64,000 bases of DNA from Tsukamurella sp. PLM1 (GTDB lineage: Bacteria; Actinomycetota; Actinomycetes; Mycobacteriales; Mycobacteriaceae). Where the stretch lies: contig NZ_AP025688.1 in the NCBI RefSeq assembly GCF_023168325.1, forward strand, positions 3,224,001-3,288,000. The letters are read 5' to 3'. Of this stretch, positions 18,659-30,315 are shown piece by piece. How positions within the stretch are numbered: the stretch's first letter is position 1; each line of letters starts with the position of its first letter. Under the pieces are notes generated by a model, which searched no databases, was not told the DNA's origin, and worked only from the letters and a program-made list of their open reading frames with translations. The translations under genes were made by a program, and so were the position numbers.

Positions 18659-19351
18659 TCAACGGATCGCGGCGGCGATCAGCTCCCCGAGCCGCTGCGG
18701 GACCGCGAACTGCGGCCAGTGCCCGGACCCGATCCGCGTCACCTCGCGGTCGACGATCGCCCCGTATTCGGCGGCGTGCTCCGGCGAGTCGGCGAGCGCG
18801 GCATCGACGCCGGCACCGTCGAGCCCGGCCATCAGCAGCGTGACGGGGATGTCGAACCTCCGGGCGTCGCGCAGGGCGACCGGGTCGTGCGGCACGCCCG
18901 CGGGCACCGAGCGCGCGAGGCGCGCGGTCCGCGCGCGCGTCGCCGCGTCGAGGTCGAACACGTCCTCGTCGTCGAAGAAGTCCCAGCCCGGGAACGGGAC
19001 CACGCCGTCGATCACGTCGAACGCGTTGACCGGGGCGCCGTCGTGCGGCGGCACGGCGTCGACGATCACGACCCGCGCCACCAGGTCGGGCCGCGCGTCC
19101 GCCGCGCCCCACGCCGCGTTGGCGCCGCCCGAGTGCCCGACGAGCACCACCGGCCCCTCGGCACCGTCGATCGCCGCCACGACGGCGCCCACCCAGTCGG
19201 CGATCCCGGGTCCGGTGCCGCCGTTCGACGGTGCGCCGAGCCCCGGCGACTCGACCACGATCGTGCGGTGGCCCGCCGCTACCAGGGGCGGGAGGACCTC
19301 GTCCCAACTCGACGCGTCCAACCACAGGCCCGGGATCAGGATGACGTCCAC
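18659..19351 (-). CDS. Alpha/beta hydrolase
   Basis: A 230-residue hydrolase with no signal peptide. It starts MDVILIPGLWLDASSWDEV (oxyanion-hole strand), carries the nucleophile elbow GHSGG (about residue 76) and the C-terminal GSGHWPQ histidine. The family covers many esterases and haloalkane or enol-lactone hydrolases. Substrate not inferred. The stop abuts the stop of the convergent duplicated-domain gene. Confidence 0.8.
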   Translation of the reverse strand: MDVILIPGLWLDASSWDEVLPPLVAAGHRTIVVESPGLGAPSNGGTGPGIADWVGAVVAAIDGAEGPVVLVGHSGGANAAWGAADARPDLVARVVIVDAVPPHDGAPVNAFDVIDGVVPFPGWDFFDDEDVFDLDAATRARTARLARSVPAGVPHDPVALRDARRFDIPVTLLMAGLDGAGVDAALADSPEHAAEYGAIVDREVTRIGSGHWPQFAVPQRLGELIAAAIR

Positions 19352-19452
19352 GCCGGCAATCCTGCCAGCCCCGCGACTTCTGTTGAAGCCCTTCGCTGCG
19401 ACCAGTTCTCCCGTTACCGTGTGGGCACCTCGAAGTTAAAGGCGGTTCTCCC

Positions 19453-20977
19453 ATGTATCCCGGCGCCTTCGCAGACGTCTCCCCCGGCAAGCCCGCAGCG
19501 ATCGACGCCGCCACCGGCGAGATCCTGACCCACGCCCGCCTCGATGAGGAATCGACTCGGCTCGCGCATCACCTGCGCGCGCTCGGGCTACGCCGAGGCG
19601 ACACCATCGCCGTCGTCGCCGGGAACGACCTGCGCGCCTTCTCCGCCTACGCCGCCGCGATCCGCAGCGGCCTCTACGTGACCGCGGTGAACTTCCACCT
19701 CACACCGGGCGAGGTGAATTACATCCTGGCGGACTGCGACGCGAAGGTGCTCTTCGCCGGTGCCGACGTGGCCGAGGCCGTCTCGGAGGCGCTACAGCTC
19801 CCCGCCCTCGCGGAGCCGGGACACGCGATCGTGTGGGGCGGCAGGATCTCGGGGTTCGCCGACTTCGACACGGTGCTCGCACACGCCGACTCCACGCCGC
19901 TCACCGACCAACCCCGCGGCACCGACATGCTCTACTCGTCCGGCACCACCGGCCGCCCCAAGGGCATCAGGATTCCCCTTCCGGAGGGGCAGGTCGACGT
20001 GGCCCCGGACGCGTACACCGCGATCTTCGCGCCGATGTACGGCATGGACGCCGACACCGTCTACCTCTCCCCCGCACCGCTGTATCACGCCGCACCGCTG
20101 CGCTTCTGCGGCGTCACGATGTCGGTCGGCGGCACCGTGATCATGATGCACCGCTTCGATCCGGAGGAGGCCCTCGCGCTCATCGCGAAGTACCGCGTGA
20201 CGCACAGCCAGTGGGTGCCGACGATGTTCGTGCGCATGCTCAAGCTGCCGGACGCCACCCGCGAGCGGTACGACGTGAGCAGCCTGCACGCCGCGGTCCA
20301 CGCCGCCGCGCCCTGCCCCGCCGACGTCAAGCGGAGAATGATCGAGTGGTGGGGCCCGGTGATCCACGAGTACTACGCCTCGACCGAGGCGGCGGGCGCC
20401 ACGTTCATCTCCCCGCAGGAGGCGCTCGAACGGCCGGGCTCCGTGGGGCGCGCGGGGCTGGGCATCGCCCGGATCTGCGGGGACGACGGTGCCGTGCTCC
20501 CCGCAGGAGGTGGGCACGATCTACTTCGAGCGCGACGCCATGCCTTTCCAATATCACAACGCCCCCGAGAAGACTCGCGCCGCACAGCATCCCGACCACG
20601 AGAACTGGGCGACCACGGGCGACATCGGCTACCTCGACGAGGACGGCTATCTGTACCTCACGGACCGCAAGGACTTCCTGATCATCACAGGCGGGGTGAA
20701 CGTGTACCCGCAGGAGTCGGAGAACGCGCTCATCATGCACCCCGCCGTCGCGGACGTGGCCGTGATCGGCGTCCCCGACGAGGAACTCGGCGAAACCGCC
20801 CTGGCCTGTGTGCAACTCGCGGAGGGCGCGGCACCGTCGGACGAGCTGGCGCGGGAGCTGATCGAGTACGCGGGCCGGGAACTCGCCCGCTACAAGCTGC
20901 CCCGCGCCGTGCGCTTCGTCGACAGCCTGCCCCGCACGCCCACCGGCAAGCTGGTCAAGCGCCTGATCGAGACCTGA
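19453..20977 (+). CDS. Acyl-CoA synthetase, FadD type (one frameshift)
   Basis: About 508 residues; activates a carboxylic acid as acyl-AMP and then acyl-CoA. The P-loop-like motif YSSGTTGRPKG (about residue 160) and the adenylate-binding YYASTEAAG are in the first frame. The frame shifts near 20505 at gcaggaggtggg; the second frame continues with WATTGDIGYLDEDGYLYLTDR and the C-terminal lysine motif TPTGKLVKR. One added G restores the protein. The N-terminus is short, as in the FadD17/FadD19-like and crotonobetaine-CoA ligase groups. No neighbour clarifies the substrate. Confidence 0.85.
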
Positions 20978-22168
20978 TCAGTACACCGGGAGCGACGGAT
21001 CCACCTGCCGGGCATAGGCGTTGATGCCGCCCTGCAGGTGCACGGCGTCGCGGTACCCGGCGCCCTGCACGGTGGCGAGCACCTCCGCCGAGCGGATGCC
21101 GGTCTTGCAGTAGAGCACGATCTTCTTATCGGCGGAGACCTGCCCCAGCCCCTCCCCGGATTCGAAGGCGCCCTTGGGAACCAGCTTCGCGCCGTCGAGG
21201 TGCACGATCTCCCACTCGACGGGCTCGCGCACGTCCACCAGCTCGTAATCGACGCCGGGGGAACCCATCTCGACGAGCTCCTTGGGGGTGATGGTGCTGC
21301 CCGCCGCGGCGCGCTCGGCCTCGTCGGACACCACGCCGCAGAACTCGTCGTAATCGATGAGTTCGGTGATCACGGGCGACGCCGGGTCCTTGCGGATCTT
21401 GATGGTCCGGTAGCTCATCTCCAGCGCGTCGTAGATCATGAGCCGGCCCAGCAGCGGCTCACCGATGCCGGTGATCAGCTTGACCGCCTCGGTGCCCATG
21501 ATCGCGCCGATCGACGCGCACAGGATGCCCAGCACGCCGCCCTCGGCACACGAGGGCACCATCCCGGGCGGCGGCGCGACGGGGTACAGATCGCGGTAGT
21601 TCAGGCCCTGCTTCTCGCCGTTCGGGCCGTCCGGGGCGTCCTCCCAGAACACCGACGCCTGTCCCTCGAACCGGAAGATCGAGCCCCAGACGTACGGCTT
21701 GTGCGCCAGCGCCGCCGCGTCGTTCACCAGGTAGCGGGTGGCGAAGTTGTCTGTCCCGTCCAGGATCAGGTCGTACTGCTCGAACAACTGCACCGCGTTC
21801 TCGGGCTCCAGCCGGTGCCGGTGCAGGTTCACGGTGACCAGCGGGTTGATCTCGAGGATGGAATCGCGCGCGCTCTCGGCCTTCGGGCGCCCCAGATCGG
21901 ACACGCCGTGGATCACCTGGCGCTGCAGGTTGGACTCGTCCACCTCGTCGAACTCGACGATGCCGATGGTGCCCACGCCCGCCGCCGCCAGGTACAGCAG
22001 CGCCGGACTGCCCAGCCCGCCGGCGCCGATGACCAGCACCTTCGCGTTCTTCAGGCGTTTCTGCCCCGTGACTCCCATCTCGGGGATGATCAGGTGCCGC
22101 GAATACCGCGCGACTTCGTCACGCGTCAATTCCGCGGCGGGTTCGACCAAGGGCGGCAGCGTACTCAC
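20978..22168 (-). CDS. moeZ: MoeZ, adenylyltransferase/sulfurtransferase
   Basis: About 396 residues. An E1-like N-terminal domain (GAGGLGSPALLYLA nucleotide loop, about residues 48-61; catalytic cysteine region VPSCAEGGVLG) is fused to a rhodanese domain with active-site YCKTGIRSAE. It adenylates and thiocarboxylates ubiquitin-like sulfur carriers such as CysO and MoaD, feeding cysteine and molybdopterin synthesis. The GTG start at 22168 matches the mycobacterial N-terminus (STLPPLVEPA). It corresponds to Rv3206c and is followed upstream by the DUF3152 gene as in mycobacteria. Confidence 0.93.
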   Translation of the reverse strand: MSTLPPLVEPAAELTRDEVARYSRHLIIPEMGVTGQKRLKNAKVLVIGAGGLGSPALLYLAAAGVGTIGIVEFDEVDESNLQRQVIHGVSDLGRPKAESARDSILEINPLVTVNLHRHRLEPENAVQLFEQYDLILDGTDNFATRYLVNDAAALAHKPYVWGSIFRFEGQASVFWEDAPDGPNGEKQGLNYRDLYPVAPPPGMVPSCAEGGVLGILCASIGAIMGTEAVKLITGIGEPLLGRLMIYDALEMSYRTIKIRKDPASPVITELIDYDEFCGVVSDEAERAAAGSTITPKELVEMGSPGVDYELVDVREPVEWEIVHLDGAKLVPKGAFESGEGLGQVSADKKIVLYCKTGIRSAEVLATVQGAGYRDAVHLQGGINAYARQVDPSLPVY

Positions 22169-22234
22169 GTTCTGCTCAACGACGGTGCGCCCCGCTCCAT
22201 TCCCCGGCACGGCACCGTCGGGCCCGGGGAACCG

Positions 22235-23236
22235 TCACTTGAGGACGGGCGCGACCCACGCGTTGGGGCGGCAGGCCAGATCGTTGTCGAAGCCGTCGGA
22301 CTTGTCGAGGTTGAAGATGTCGCGGTTCTTCACCCCGAAGCTCTGCTGCATCATGATCGGCGCCAACGCCCCGTTGGCCGGGCACGGCACGTGCTGCGGG
22401 TAGCCGATGGCGTGGCCGACCTCGTGGTTGATGGCGTACTGGCGGTAGCCGGTGAGATCGCCCTCGAAGGCGTTCGCGCCGCGGACCCAGCGGGCCAGGT
22501 TGATCACCACGCGGCCGAGCTCGCCGTTGTAGCAGGACGACTCCAGCTGGATCGTGTACCCGCACGCCGAGCGCGTGGTCATCGGCGACGTCAGCGAGAT
22601 GGTGAACGTGGGGGTGCCCTTGTCGATGCGCTGGAACGCGACCGCCGGGTCGTGGATCCAGCTGCGCGGATCGGCCAGCGTCCGGTCGATCATCGTCGCG
22701 AACGGCTGATCGCCGCCGAGCGCCCCCATGTCGACGCCGTCCTCGACTGCCACCATGTACGTGAAGGTCTGCTGCTTGCCCTCTCCCACCTTGGGGGTCG
22801 CGCCGGGAACCACGTGCCAGATGCCCTGCCCCTTCTCGGTGAAGGCGCCGCCCACCGGCAGCATGCCCGCGGGCGGCACCGGCCCTTGTACGGCCTTCGT
22901 CGGCGCACCGACGATGGTCTTGCCCGGCGTCGGGTTGCGCGAGAGGTTCTCGGTGGAGCCGTCGGTGGTGGTCTTCGATTCGAACGGGTTACCCCAGAAG
23001 GTCACGATCAGCGCCAGCACCGTGAGCACGGCCAGTACCGGCACCGCGTAGGCGCGCCAGCCGTAGGTGCTCAGCACGCGGCCGAGACGGCCCTGCTTGC
23101 GGTACTTGCGCTCGCGGAGCGGCCGGTTGCGGTGCTCGCCGGACGTGGCGCCCCCGGGGTTGATCGGGTCCCACTCCGCCCGAAGCGGCGCGCGGCCGTC
23201 CGGCCGGGGACGCCTCGGGTTCGAAGGACTGCTCAC
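22235..23236 (-). CDS. DUF3152 membrane-anchored putative metalloprotease
   Basis: A 333-residue protein with a basic proline-rich cytosolic N-terminus, one membrane helix (about residues 63-82, YAVPVLAVLTVLALIVTFW), and a large exported domain. The exported domain has NHEVGHAIGYPQH, a zinc-metalloprotease-type motif (HExGHxxGxxxH) like that of metzincins, and four cysteines that could form disulfides. It is the counterpart of Rv3207c. No substrate is known for the family. It is encoded just upstream of moeZ on the same strand. Confidence 0.85.
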   Translation of the reverse strand: MSSPSNPRRPRPDGRAPLRAEWDPINPGGATSGEHRNRPLRERKYRKQGRLGRVLSTYGWRAYAVPVLAVLTVLALIVTFWGNPFESKTTTDGSTENLSRNPTPGKTIVGAPTKAVQGPVPPAGMLPVGGAFTEKGQGIWHVVPGATPKVGEGKQQTFTYMVAVEDGVDMGALGGDQPFATMIDRTLADPRSWIHDPAVAFQRIDKGTPTFTISLTSPMTTRSACGYTIQLESSCYNGELGRVVINLARWVRGANAFEGDLTGYRQYAINHEVGHAIGYPQHVPCPANGALAPIMMQQSFGVKNRDIFNLDKSDGFDNDLACRPNAWVAPVLK

Positions 23237-23288
23237 GTCGTCAACAATTCCACGAGCGGCACATCGGCCGTGGAACCGACACGCACGC

Positions 23289-25021
<1,733 letters not shown>

Positions 25022-25029
25022 CGGCGCGG

Positions 25030-26184
25030 TCACGCCGCGCGGTGCATGAGGATCTCGATCGGACCGCGGGAGAACCGACGCGTCCACAGCGCGGACCCCG
25101 CCAGTAGGCAGGCCATCACCGCGACGTACACGGCCACCGTGAACACGAGGCGGTGCTCCGCGCCGAACCGGGCCGCCAGCCCGAGGCCCCAGCCGTAGCA
25201 GAGCGCCGAGGCGAGCAGGTTCTGCAGCACGTAACCGCTGAGCGCGGTCTTGCCCACGTTGCTCAGCGCACCGCCCACACGGCCCACCGCGCGCCGCTGG
25301 TAGAACTCCGCGATCACCGCGAGTAGGCCGAGCGCCACCAGCGGGGCCACGGCGTACCGTCCGACGAAGACCGCGACACCGGCGTGCCCGAGCGGCGCCC
25401 CGAGAATCCCGATGAGCAGGTCGGTCGGGGCCGCGACCACGCCGATCAGCATCATGCGGCGGCGCAGCGCGGCACCGTCGGGGCCGAAGAGCCCGCCCTG
25501 GAACAGGGCCGCGCCCGTGAGGAACATGGCGATGGTCAGCGGGATCATGAAGATCGTCTCGACGCGGAACAGCAGCGCGTGGTCGAGGCGGAACAGCACG
25601 AGGTCGAGGAAGGAACCGTCGGCGTAGGGGTTGGCGCGCGAGGCGTCGCCGCCCGTGCCCATGCCGGACCCCTCCATCGCCATCCCGACCGCCACCAGCG
25701 CCACCATGGAAAGGTGCAGCGCGGCGCATCCGACCGCCCAGCGCAGGCGCACCCGCGGCCGCAGGATCAGCATCGCCGACACCACGAAGGACACCAGCGC
25801 GTAGCCCATGAGCACGTCGAACTCGGCGACCAGGAGGAAGTGCACCAGCCCGTCGAGGAACAACACGAGGGCGCGGCGCCAGTACCGGCCGGGCCAGGGG
25901 CGGTCGTGCCGGGCGGCGGAGGCCTGCTGGATCGCCAGGCCCACGCCGAACATCAGGCTGAGCAGGCCCAGGAACTTGCCCTGCGCCAGGGTCTGCAGCA
26001 CGCGAATCGGCAGCGATTCCGCGCCGACGGTGTCGAGGTAGCCGACCATCCCCGCGGGTTCGGTGAAGATCCAGACGTTGGTGCCGAAGGTGCCGAGGAT
26101 CGCGAGGCCGCGGGCGACGTCGAGGGAGGCGATGCGGCGCGTCGTGGGCGCCGGCGTGGTGGTGTCGGTCGTTGTCGAAGCCAT
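25030..26184 (-). CDS. DUF418 multi-pass membrane protein
   Basis: About 384 residues with roughly nine or ten hydrophobic segments. It starts with RRIASLDVARGLAILGTFGTN, the hallmark opening of DUF418/acyltransferase-3-like membrane proteins, and ends with a C-terminal DUF418 block (YVLQNLLASALCYGWGLGL...RGPIEILMH). Family members are thought to be involved in transport or surface modification, without firm assignment. The ATG at 26184 (MASTTTD) is preferred over one nine bases earlier. A terminator separates it from rhlE. Confidence 0.82.
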   Translation of the reverse strand: MASTTTDTTTPAPTTRRIASLDVARGLAILGTFGTNVWIFTEPAGMVGYLDTVGAESLPIRVLQTLAQGKFLGLLSLMFGVGLAIQQASAARHDRPWPGRYWRRALVLFLDGLVHFLLVAEFDVLMGYALVSFVVSAMLILRPRVRLRWAVGCAALHLSMVALVAVGMAMEGSGMGTGGDASRANPYADGSFLDLVLFRLDHALLFRVETIFMIPLTIAMFLTGAALFQGGLFGPDGAALRRRMMLIGVVAAPTDLLIGILGAPLGHAGVAVFVGRYAVAPLVALGLLAVIAEFYQRRAVGRVGGALSNVGKTALSGYVLQNLLASALCYGWGLGLAARFGAEHRLVFTVAVYVAVMACLLAGSALWTRRFSRGPIEILMHRAA

Positions 26185-26198
26185 GCCCACCACCGTCT

Positions 26199-26245
26199 CG
26201 AAAACGAGTGGACCCCACGACCGCCGTTCGGTGATCGTGGGGTCC
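26199..26245 (-). terminator. Intrinsic terminator of rhlE
   Basis: An 11-bp perfect stem (26210-26220 pairing with 26235-26245, GGACCCCACGA) is followed on the minus strand by CACTCGTTTTCG, a short T-run. It lies 15 bases past the rhlE stop, so transcription from rhlE should end before the DUF418 gene. Confidence 0.8.
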
Positions 26246-26259
26246 GTCTTTCGGTGGAC

Positions 26260-27897
26260 CTATTCGGCGGAGGCCTCCGCCGTCACGGTGCCCTCGGCCT
26301 TCTTCGCGCCCGAGCGCCGGCGCCGGCGGCGCTTGCGGGCGGGCGCGTCGCTCTCGCCCTGGTCCGACGGTGCCTCGCCCTCCGGGCCGTCCGTCGCGGG
26401 CTTGCCGGCGGGCTTGGCCTCGGGAGCGGTACCGTCGGCCTTGCGGCCGCCACGAGTGCGGGTGCGCGTGCGGGTGCTGGTGCGCTTCTCGCGCGGCTTA
26501 CGCTCGACGATCTCGCCCTCCGCGCGCTTGCGGACGCCGGGCAGGCTGCCCTTGACCTTCGGGTCGATGCCCAGGTCGGTGAACAGGTGCTCGCTGGAGC
26601 TGTAGGTCTCCACCGGCTCGGGCTTGCCGAGGCCGAGCGCCTTGTCGATGAGCTCCCAGCGGTGCAGCTCGTCCCAGTCCACGAGAGTGACGGCGGTACC
26701 GGTCTTGCCCGCGCGGCCGGTGCGGCCGATGCGGTGCACGTAGGTCTTGTCGTCCTCGGGGCACTGGAAGTTGATGACATGGGTGACGTCGTCGATGTCG
26801 ATGCCGCGCGCGGCCACGTCGGTGGCGACGAGCACGTCGATCGAGCCGTCGCGGAACTTGCCGAGCGCCTTCTCGCGGGCGACCTGGCCGAGGTCGCCGT
26901 GCACGGCGCCGACCTTGAAGCCGCGCTCGGCCAGCTCGTCCGCGACCTTCTGCGCGGTGCGCTTGGTGCGGGTGAAGATCATCGTGGCGCCGCGGCCCTC
27001 GGCCTGCAGCACCTTGGCGACCAGCTCGACCTTGTCCAGCGCGTGGGCGCGGTAGACGAACTGCGTGGTGCGCTCGTGCACCGCGGAGTCGTCGTGGTGC
27101 TCGGCGCGCACGTGGGTGGGCTGGGTGAGGAAGGTGCGGGCCAGCGTGATGATCGGGCCGGGCATGGTGGCCGAGAACAGCATCGTCTGCCGGTCGGTGG
27201 GGACCATGGTCAGAACGCGCTCGATGTCGGGGAGGAAGCCCAGGTCGAGCATCTCGTCGGCCTCATCGAGCACGAGGATCTGGATCTTGCCGAGCACGAG
27301 GTGGCCCTGGTTCGCGAGGTCCAGCAGGCGGCCGGGAGTGCCGACGACCACGTCGACGCCCTTCTGCAGCGCCTCGATCTGGGACTCGTAGGGGCGGCCG
27401 CCGTAGATCGAGGTGATCTTCAGGTCCCGCTCGCCCTTGGTGGTCTGCACGCGCACGCCGTCGGAGGCCTGCTCCAGATCGTCGGCGACCTGCACGCACA
27501 GCTCGCGGGTGGGGACGATGATGAGGGCGCGCGGCGTACCGTCGAGCGCCCGGAGGCCGTCCTCGCCGACCTCGGCCCGGGCCTGCGTGATGAGACGGTT
27601 GAGCAGCGGGACGCCGAAACCGTAGGTCTTTCCCATGCCCGTGCGGGCCTGGCCGATGAGGTCGTTGCCGGCGAGCGCGAGCGGGAGCGTCAGCTCCTGG
27701 ATCGCGAAGGTGCGCTCGATGCCGCGCTTGCCGAGGGCGCCGACGATGCTCTGGTCGACGCCGAGCTCGGCGAAGCTGGGCGAGACGTGATCGTCGCCGA
27801 TCACGTGCACGTCCGGCATGCCCTCTTCGGCGGCGGGCTCGGTGTGGATGTCGTTGTTCTCGGTGGTGTTCGAGGTGGTGATGGTTCTGCCTTTCAT
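26260..27897 (-). CDS. rhlE: DEAD-box ATP-dependent RNA helicase RhlE
   Basis: About 545 residues. Motifs in order: Q-motif region (FAIQELTLPLAL), motif I (ARTGMGKT), DEAD (VLDEADEML), SAT (LFSATMPG), and motif VI (HRIGRTGRAG). The last ~110 residues are a basic, arginine/lysine-rich tail (KRTSTRTRTRTRGG, RKRRRRRRSGAKK), suited to RNA binding. It should remodel structured RNA and ribonucleoprotein, for example in ribosome assembly or RNA decay. The start is set at ATG 27897, although no strong ribosome-binding site is seen and a start nearer the conserved PSFAELG is possible. It matches Rv3211. Confidence 0.92.
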   Translation of the reverse strand: MKGRTITTSNTTENNDIHTEPAAEEGMPDVHVIGDDHVSPSFAELGVDQSIVGALGKRGIERTFAIQELTLPLALAGNDLIGQARTGMGKTYGFGVPLLNRLITQARAEVGEDGLRALDGTPRALIIVPTRELCVQVADDLEQASDGVRVQTTKGERDLKITSIYGGRPYESQIEALQKGVDVVVGTPGRLLDLANQGHLVLGKIQILVLDEADEMLDLGFLPDIERVLTMVPTDRQTMLFSATMPGPIITLARTFLTQPTHVRAEHHDDSAVHERTTQFVYRAHALDKVELVAKVLQAEGRGATMIFTRTKRTAQKVADELAERGFKVGAVHGDLGQVAREKALGKFRDGSIDVLVATDVAARGIDIDDVTHVINFQCPEDDKTYVHRIGRTGRAGKTGTAVTLVDWDELHRWELIDKALGLGKPEPVETYSSSEHLFTDLGIDPKVKGSLPGVRKRAEGEIVERKPREKRTSTRTRTRTRGGRKADGTAPEAKPAGKPATDGPEGEAPSDQGESDAPARKRRRRRRSGAKKAEGTVTAEASAE

Positions 27898-28088
27898 TGG
27901 CGGCGTATGCGTCGCGCTTGTTTCACTCGCGCGCACTGTTCCGGCCAACGAATGGGCGATCTGACGGACCGTCATCCTCGGGCTCCACGCCCGGGATCGG
28001 GCGGAGTGCGCGCACAACATACCGGCGACCTCGGGGATCGCGCAGGACCATCGTACCCCGAACGGCGCCGACCACTAGCATGTGCGGT

Positions 28089-28758
28089 ATGAGCGAGCAG
28101 CCGCAGCACCCGGGTTCCCCTGCCGAGCATCCCGGCGTCGCGGCCCTGTTCGCCGTCCTCGCGTGCGGCGAGCTGGCGGCGTTCGAGCGGCTCGCGAGGG
28201 AGTCGGAGATGGCCCCGGACCTCCGGGGCCGGATCGCGGTCTCGTCGATGGCGGCCGTCCAGATGCGGAACTTCGAGCTGCTGCAGACCGAGTTGGACCG
28301 GCGCGGTCACGACGTAGTCGTCGCTACCGCGCCGTACGCGCCCGTGATCACCCGCTACCACGCCCGGACCACCCCGCGGAACTGGAACGAGGCGCTGGTC
28401 AAGGCCTTCATCGGCGACGGTCTGGCCGCGGACTTCTACAGTGAGATCGCCCGCGCTCTGCCCGGCGAGCCGGCGGCGGTGGTCTCGGCCGTCCTGTCCG
28501 ACACGCGCGAATCCGACTTCGCCGTCGACCGCGTCCGGGCTGCGGTGACCGCGAATCCGGCGCTCCGATCCCCGCTCACGCTGTGGGGCCGGCGGCTGCT
28601 CTCCGAGGCGATCACGCAGGCCCAGGAGGTCCTCGCCACCCGGGATGAGCTCGCAGCGCTGCTGTTCGAGCACCGGGGACCTCCCCGGCGTGGCGCAGTT
28701 CTTCGAGTCCCTGCAGACCCGCCACGCCGAGCGCATGGCCACCCTGAGCCTCGGCTGA
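28089..28758 (+). CDS. Ferritin-like domain protein, Rv3210c/MiaE-like (one frameshift)
   Basis: About 222 residues, helical, with the acidic and aromatic spacing of a four-helix ferritin-like bundle (CGELAAFERLARESE, then MAAVQMRNFELLQTEL). Mycobacterial homologues are annotated as MiaE-like ferritin-fold proteins of unknown reaction. The frame breaks at 28677 in a run of four G. The other frame finishes with DLPGVAQFFESLQTRHAERM and a TGA at 28756-28758. Here removing one G, not adding one, joins the frames. It is divergent from rhlE with about 190 bases between starts. Confidence 0.68.
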
Positions 28759-28823
28759 CTGCCCTGAGCAGAATCGGCGGGCTCTCTCGGCGCCGCAACC
28801 CCGGCGGCGGATAACCTCGTGCC

Positions 28824-29051
28824 ATGGAGATCAAGATCGGTATCGCGGAATCGAACCGCGAACTCGTGGTGCAGAGCAAGGATTCGGCGGACGACATCAA
28901 GAAGGCCGTGGCCGACGCGCTGGCCGGCCGCTCCGAGCTGCTGGAGCTGGCGGATGAGAAGGGCAAGCAGTACCTGGTGCCGGTGACCCGCATTAGCTAC
29001 GTCGAGCTCGGCACGTCCGAGAGCCGCGCGGTCGGCTTCAACGCCAGCTGA
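28824..29051 (+). CDS. DUF3107 protein (TB9.4-like)
   Basis: A 75-residue protein matching the whole DUF3107 family (Rv3208A/TB9.4). It begins MEIKIGIAESNRELVVQS and ends with RISYVELGTSESRAVGF, the family's conserved ends. The predicted fold is a short beta-alpha-beta domain. Function is unknown; in mycobacteria the product is an abundant small antigen. It stands 24 bases before the PQQ-like gene and may be transcribed with it. Confidence 0.9.
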   Translation: MEIKIGIAESNRELVVQSKDSADDIKKAVADALAGRSELLELADEKGKQYLVPVTRISYVELGTSESRAVGFNAS

Positions 29052-29075
29052 CGGTTCGCCGCTAGGCTCGGGCGC

Positions 29076-30310
29076 GTGGTGAAACCCGAACGCAGGACCC
29101 GAGTCGACTTCGCGGTGTCGGCCGCGATCGTGGTGGCGGTGCTGCTCGCTGGGTTCGCGGTGTGGAATTTCAGCTCCGCCCGCAGGGCCGTGAACGAGAC
29201 GGTGCCGGCACCGTCGAACCTGCCGGTCGGGTTGGTCGAGCTCCCCGCGACCCTGCGCGACGCGTGGACGGCGCGGGCCGACCAGCCGGTCCTGTCGATC
29301 GCGGGCACCGTGGTGACCGCGCGGCGCGGGGAGGTGACCGGGCACGATCCCGCGACCGGGCAGCGCACCTGGCGCTACCAGCGCGACACGGACGTGTGCG
29401 GGCTCACGGCCAACTCCGGGCTCGTGCTCGCCTTCTACCGCGACGCGCGCGGCTGCGGCGAGGTCACCGCCCTAGACCCGGCGACCGGGCAGCGGCGCTA
29501 CAGCCGCTCGGGCCGCGAGGACCACGACGTGACGCTCACCGGGGACGGCAATCACGTCGTCGTCCGTGGCCCCACCCGCGTGGACGTGTTCCGCAACGAC
29601 CTCGTCCGGACCGTCGAGTACGGCAAGCCCGACGTGCCCGTGAACCCCGACGTCCAGCCCCGCTCGGGCTGCACGATCGGTTCCGCACTCCCGGCGGGCG
29701 CGTCCATCGTGATCCTCGAATCCTGTCCCACGGAACCGAATCCGCGACTCACCGTGATCGGCGCATCACCCAAGGAGGCGTCCGAACCACAGGAGACGAA
29801 CTCGGCGGTCGCCCCCGATCTCGGTGCGGCCTTCTCCACCGACGGTGACCGTCCCCGCCTCATCACCGCGACCGCCGGCGGCGCGGTGGTCTACGTCCCC
29901 GCGCAGGACGGCCGGCCCGCGCGGGTGGTCACCGTCGACCTCCGGGGCCGGACGGTGCGCTCGGTGGACGTGACCACCTCCCCGGCGGCGCCCCCGATGC
30001 GCCGGTGGTGACGGAGGCCGGCATCGCGTCGTTCTTCACCGGGACGTCGACGGTGGTGGTCGACGCGCCGTCGCTGACCGCGCAGATGGTGATCCCCGGG
30101 ACGCTGGGCCCCGGCGCCGTGGTCGGCGGCCAGATCGTCGTTCCCGGCCCCACGACGCTCACCGCGTACGACCTGAACTCCCGCGCCCTCGTGCGCTCCG
30201 TCCCCGTCGCGCGGCCGGGCCACTCCAGCGGCCCCGTCCTCCTCGCGGTCACCGGCGACACGATCGTGTCGCAATGGGGCGAGACGGTGCAGGCGCACCG
30301 TCCGGCCTGA
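29076..30310 (+). CDS. Membrane-anchored PQQ/beta-propeller-like protein, Rv3212-like (one frameshift)
   Basis: About 411 residues. One N-terminal membrane helix (about residues 12-31) is followed by an exported domain containing propeller-like repeats such as GEVTGHDPATGQRTWRY and GEVTALDPATGQRRYS, which are PQQ-blade signatures. Cysteines at about 109, 127, 205 and 221 may pair. The frame changes at about 30000 within gcgcccccgatg; one extra C joins PAAPP to DAPVVTEAGIASFFTG. The start is GTG 29076 or the next GTG codon. It corresponds to Rv3212, which lies beside the parA-like gene in mycobacteria. Confidence 0.8.
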
Positions 30311-30315
30311 GCGCG

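Noticed and set aside
25384..28092. A 902-codon open frame on the plus strand
   Set aside because: It is antisense to the DUF418 and rhlE genes and shows only the mirror composition of their codons.
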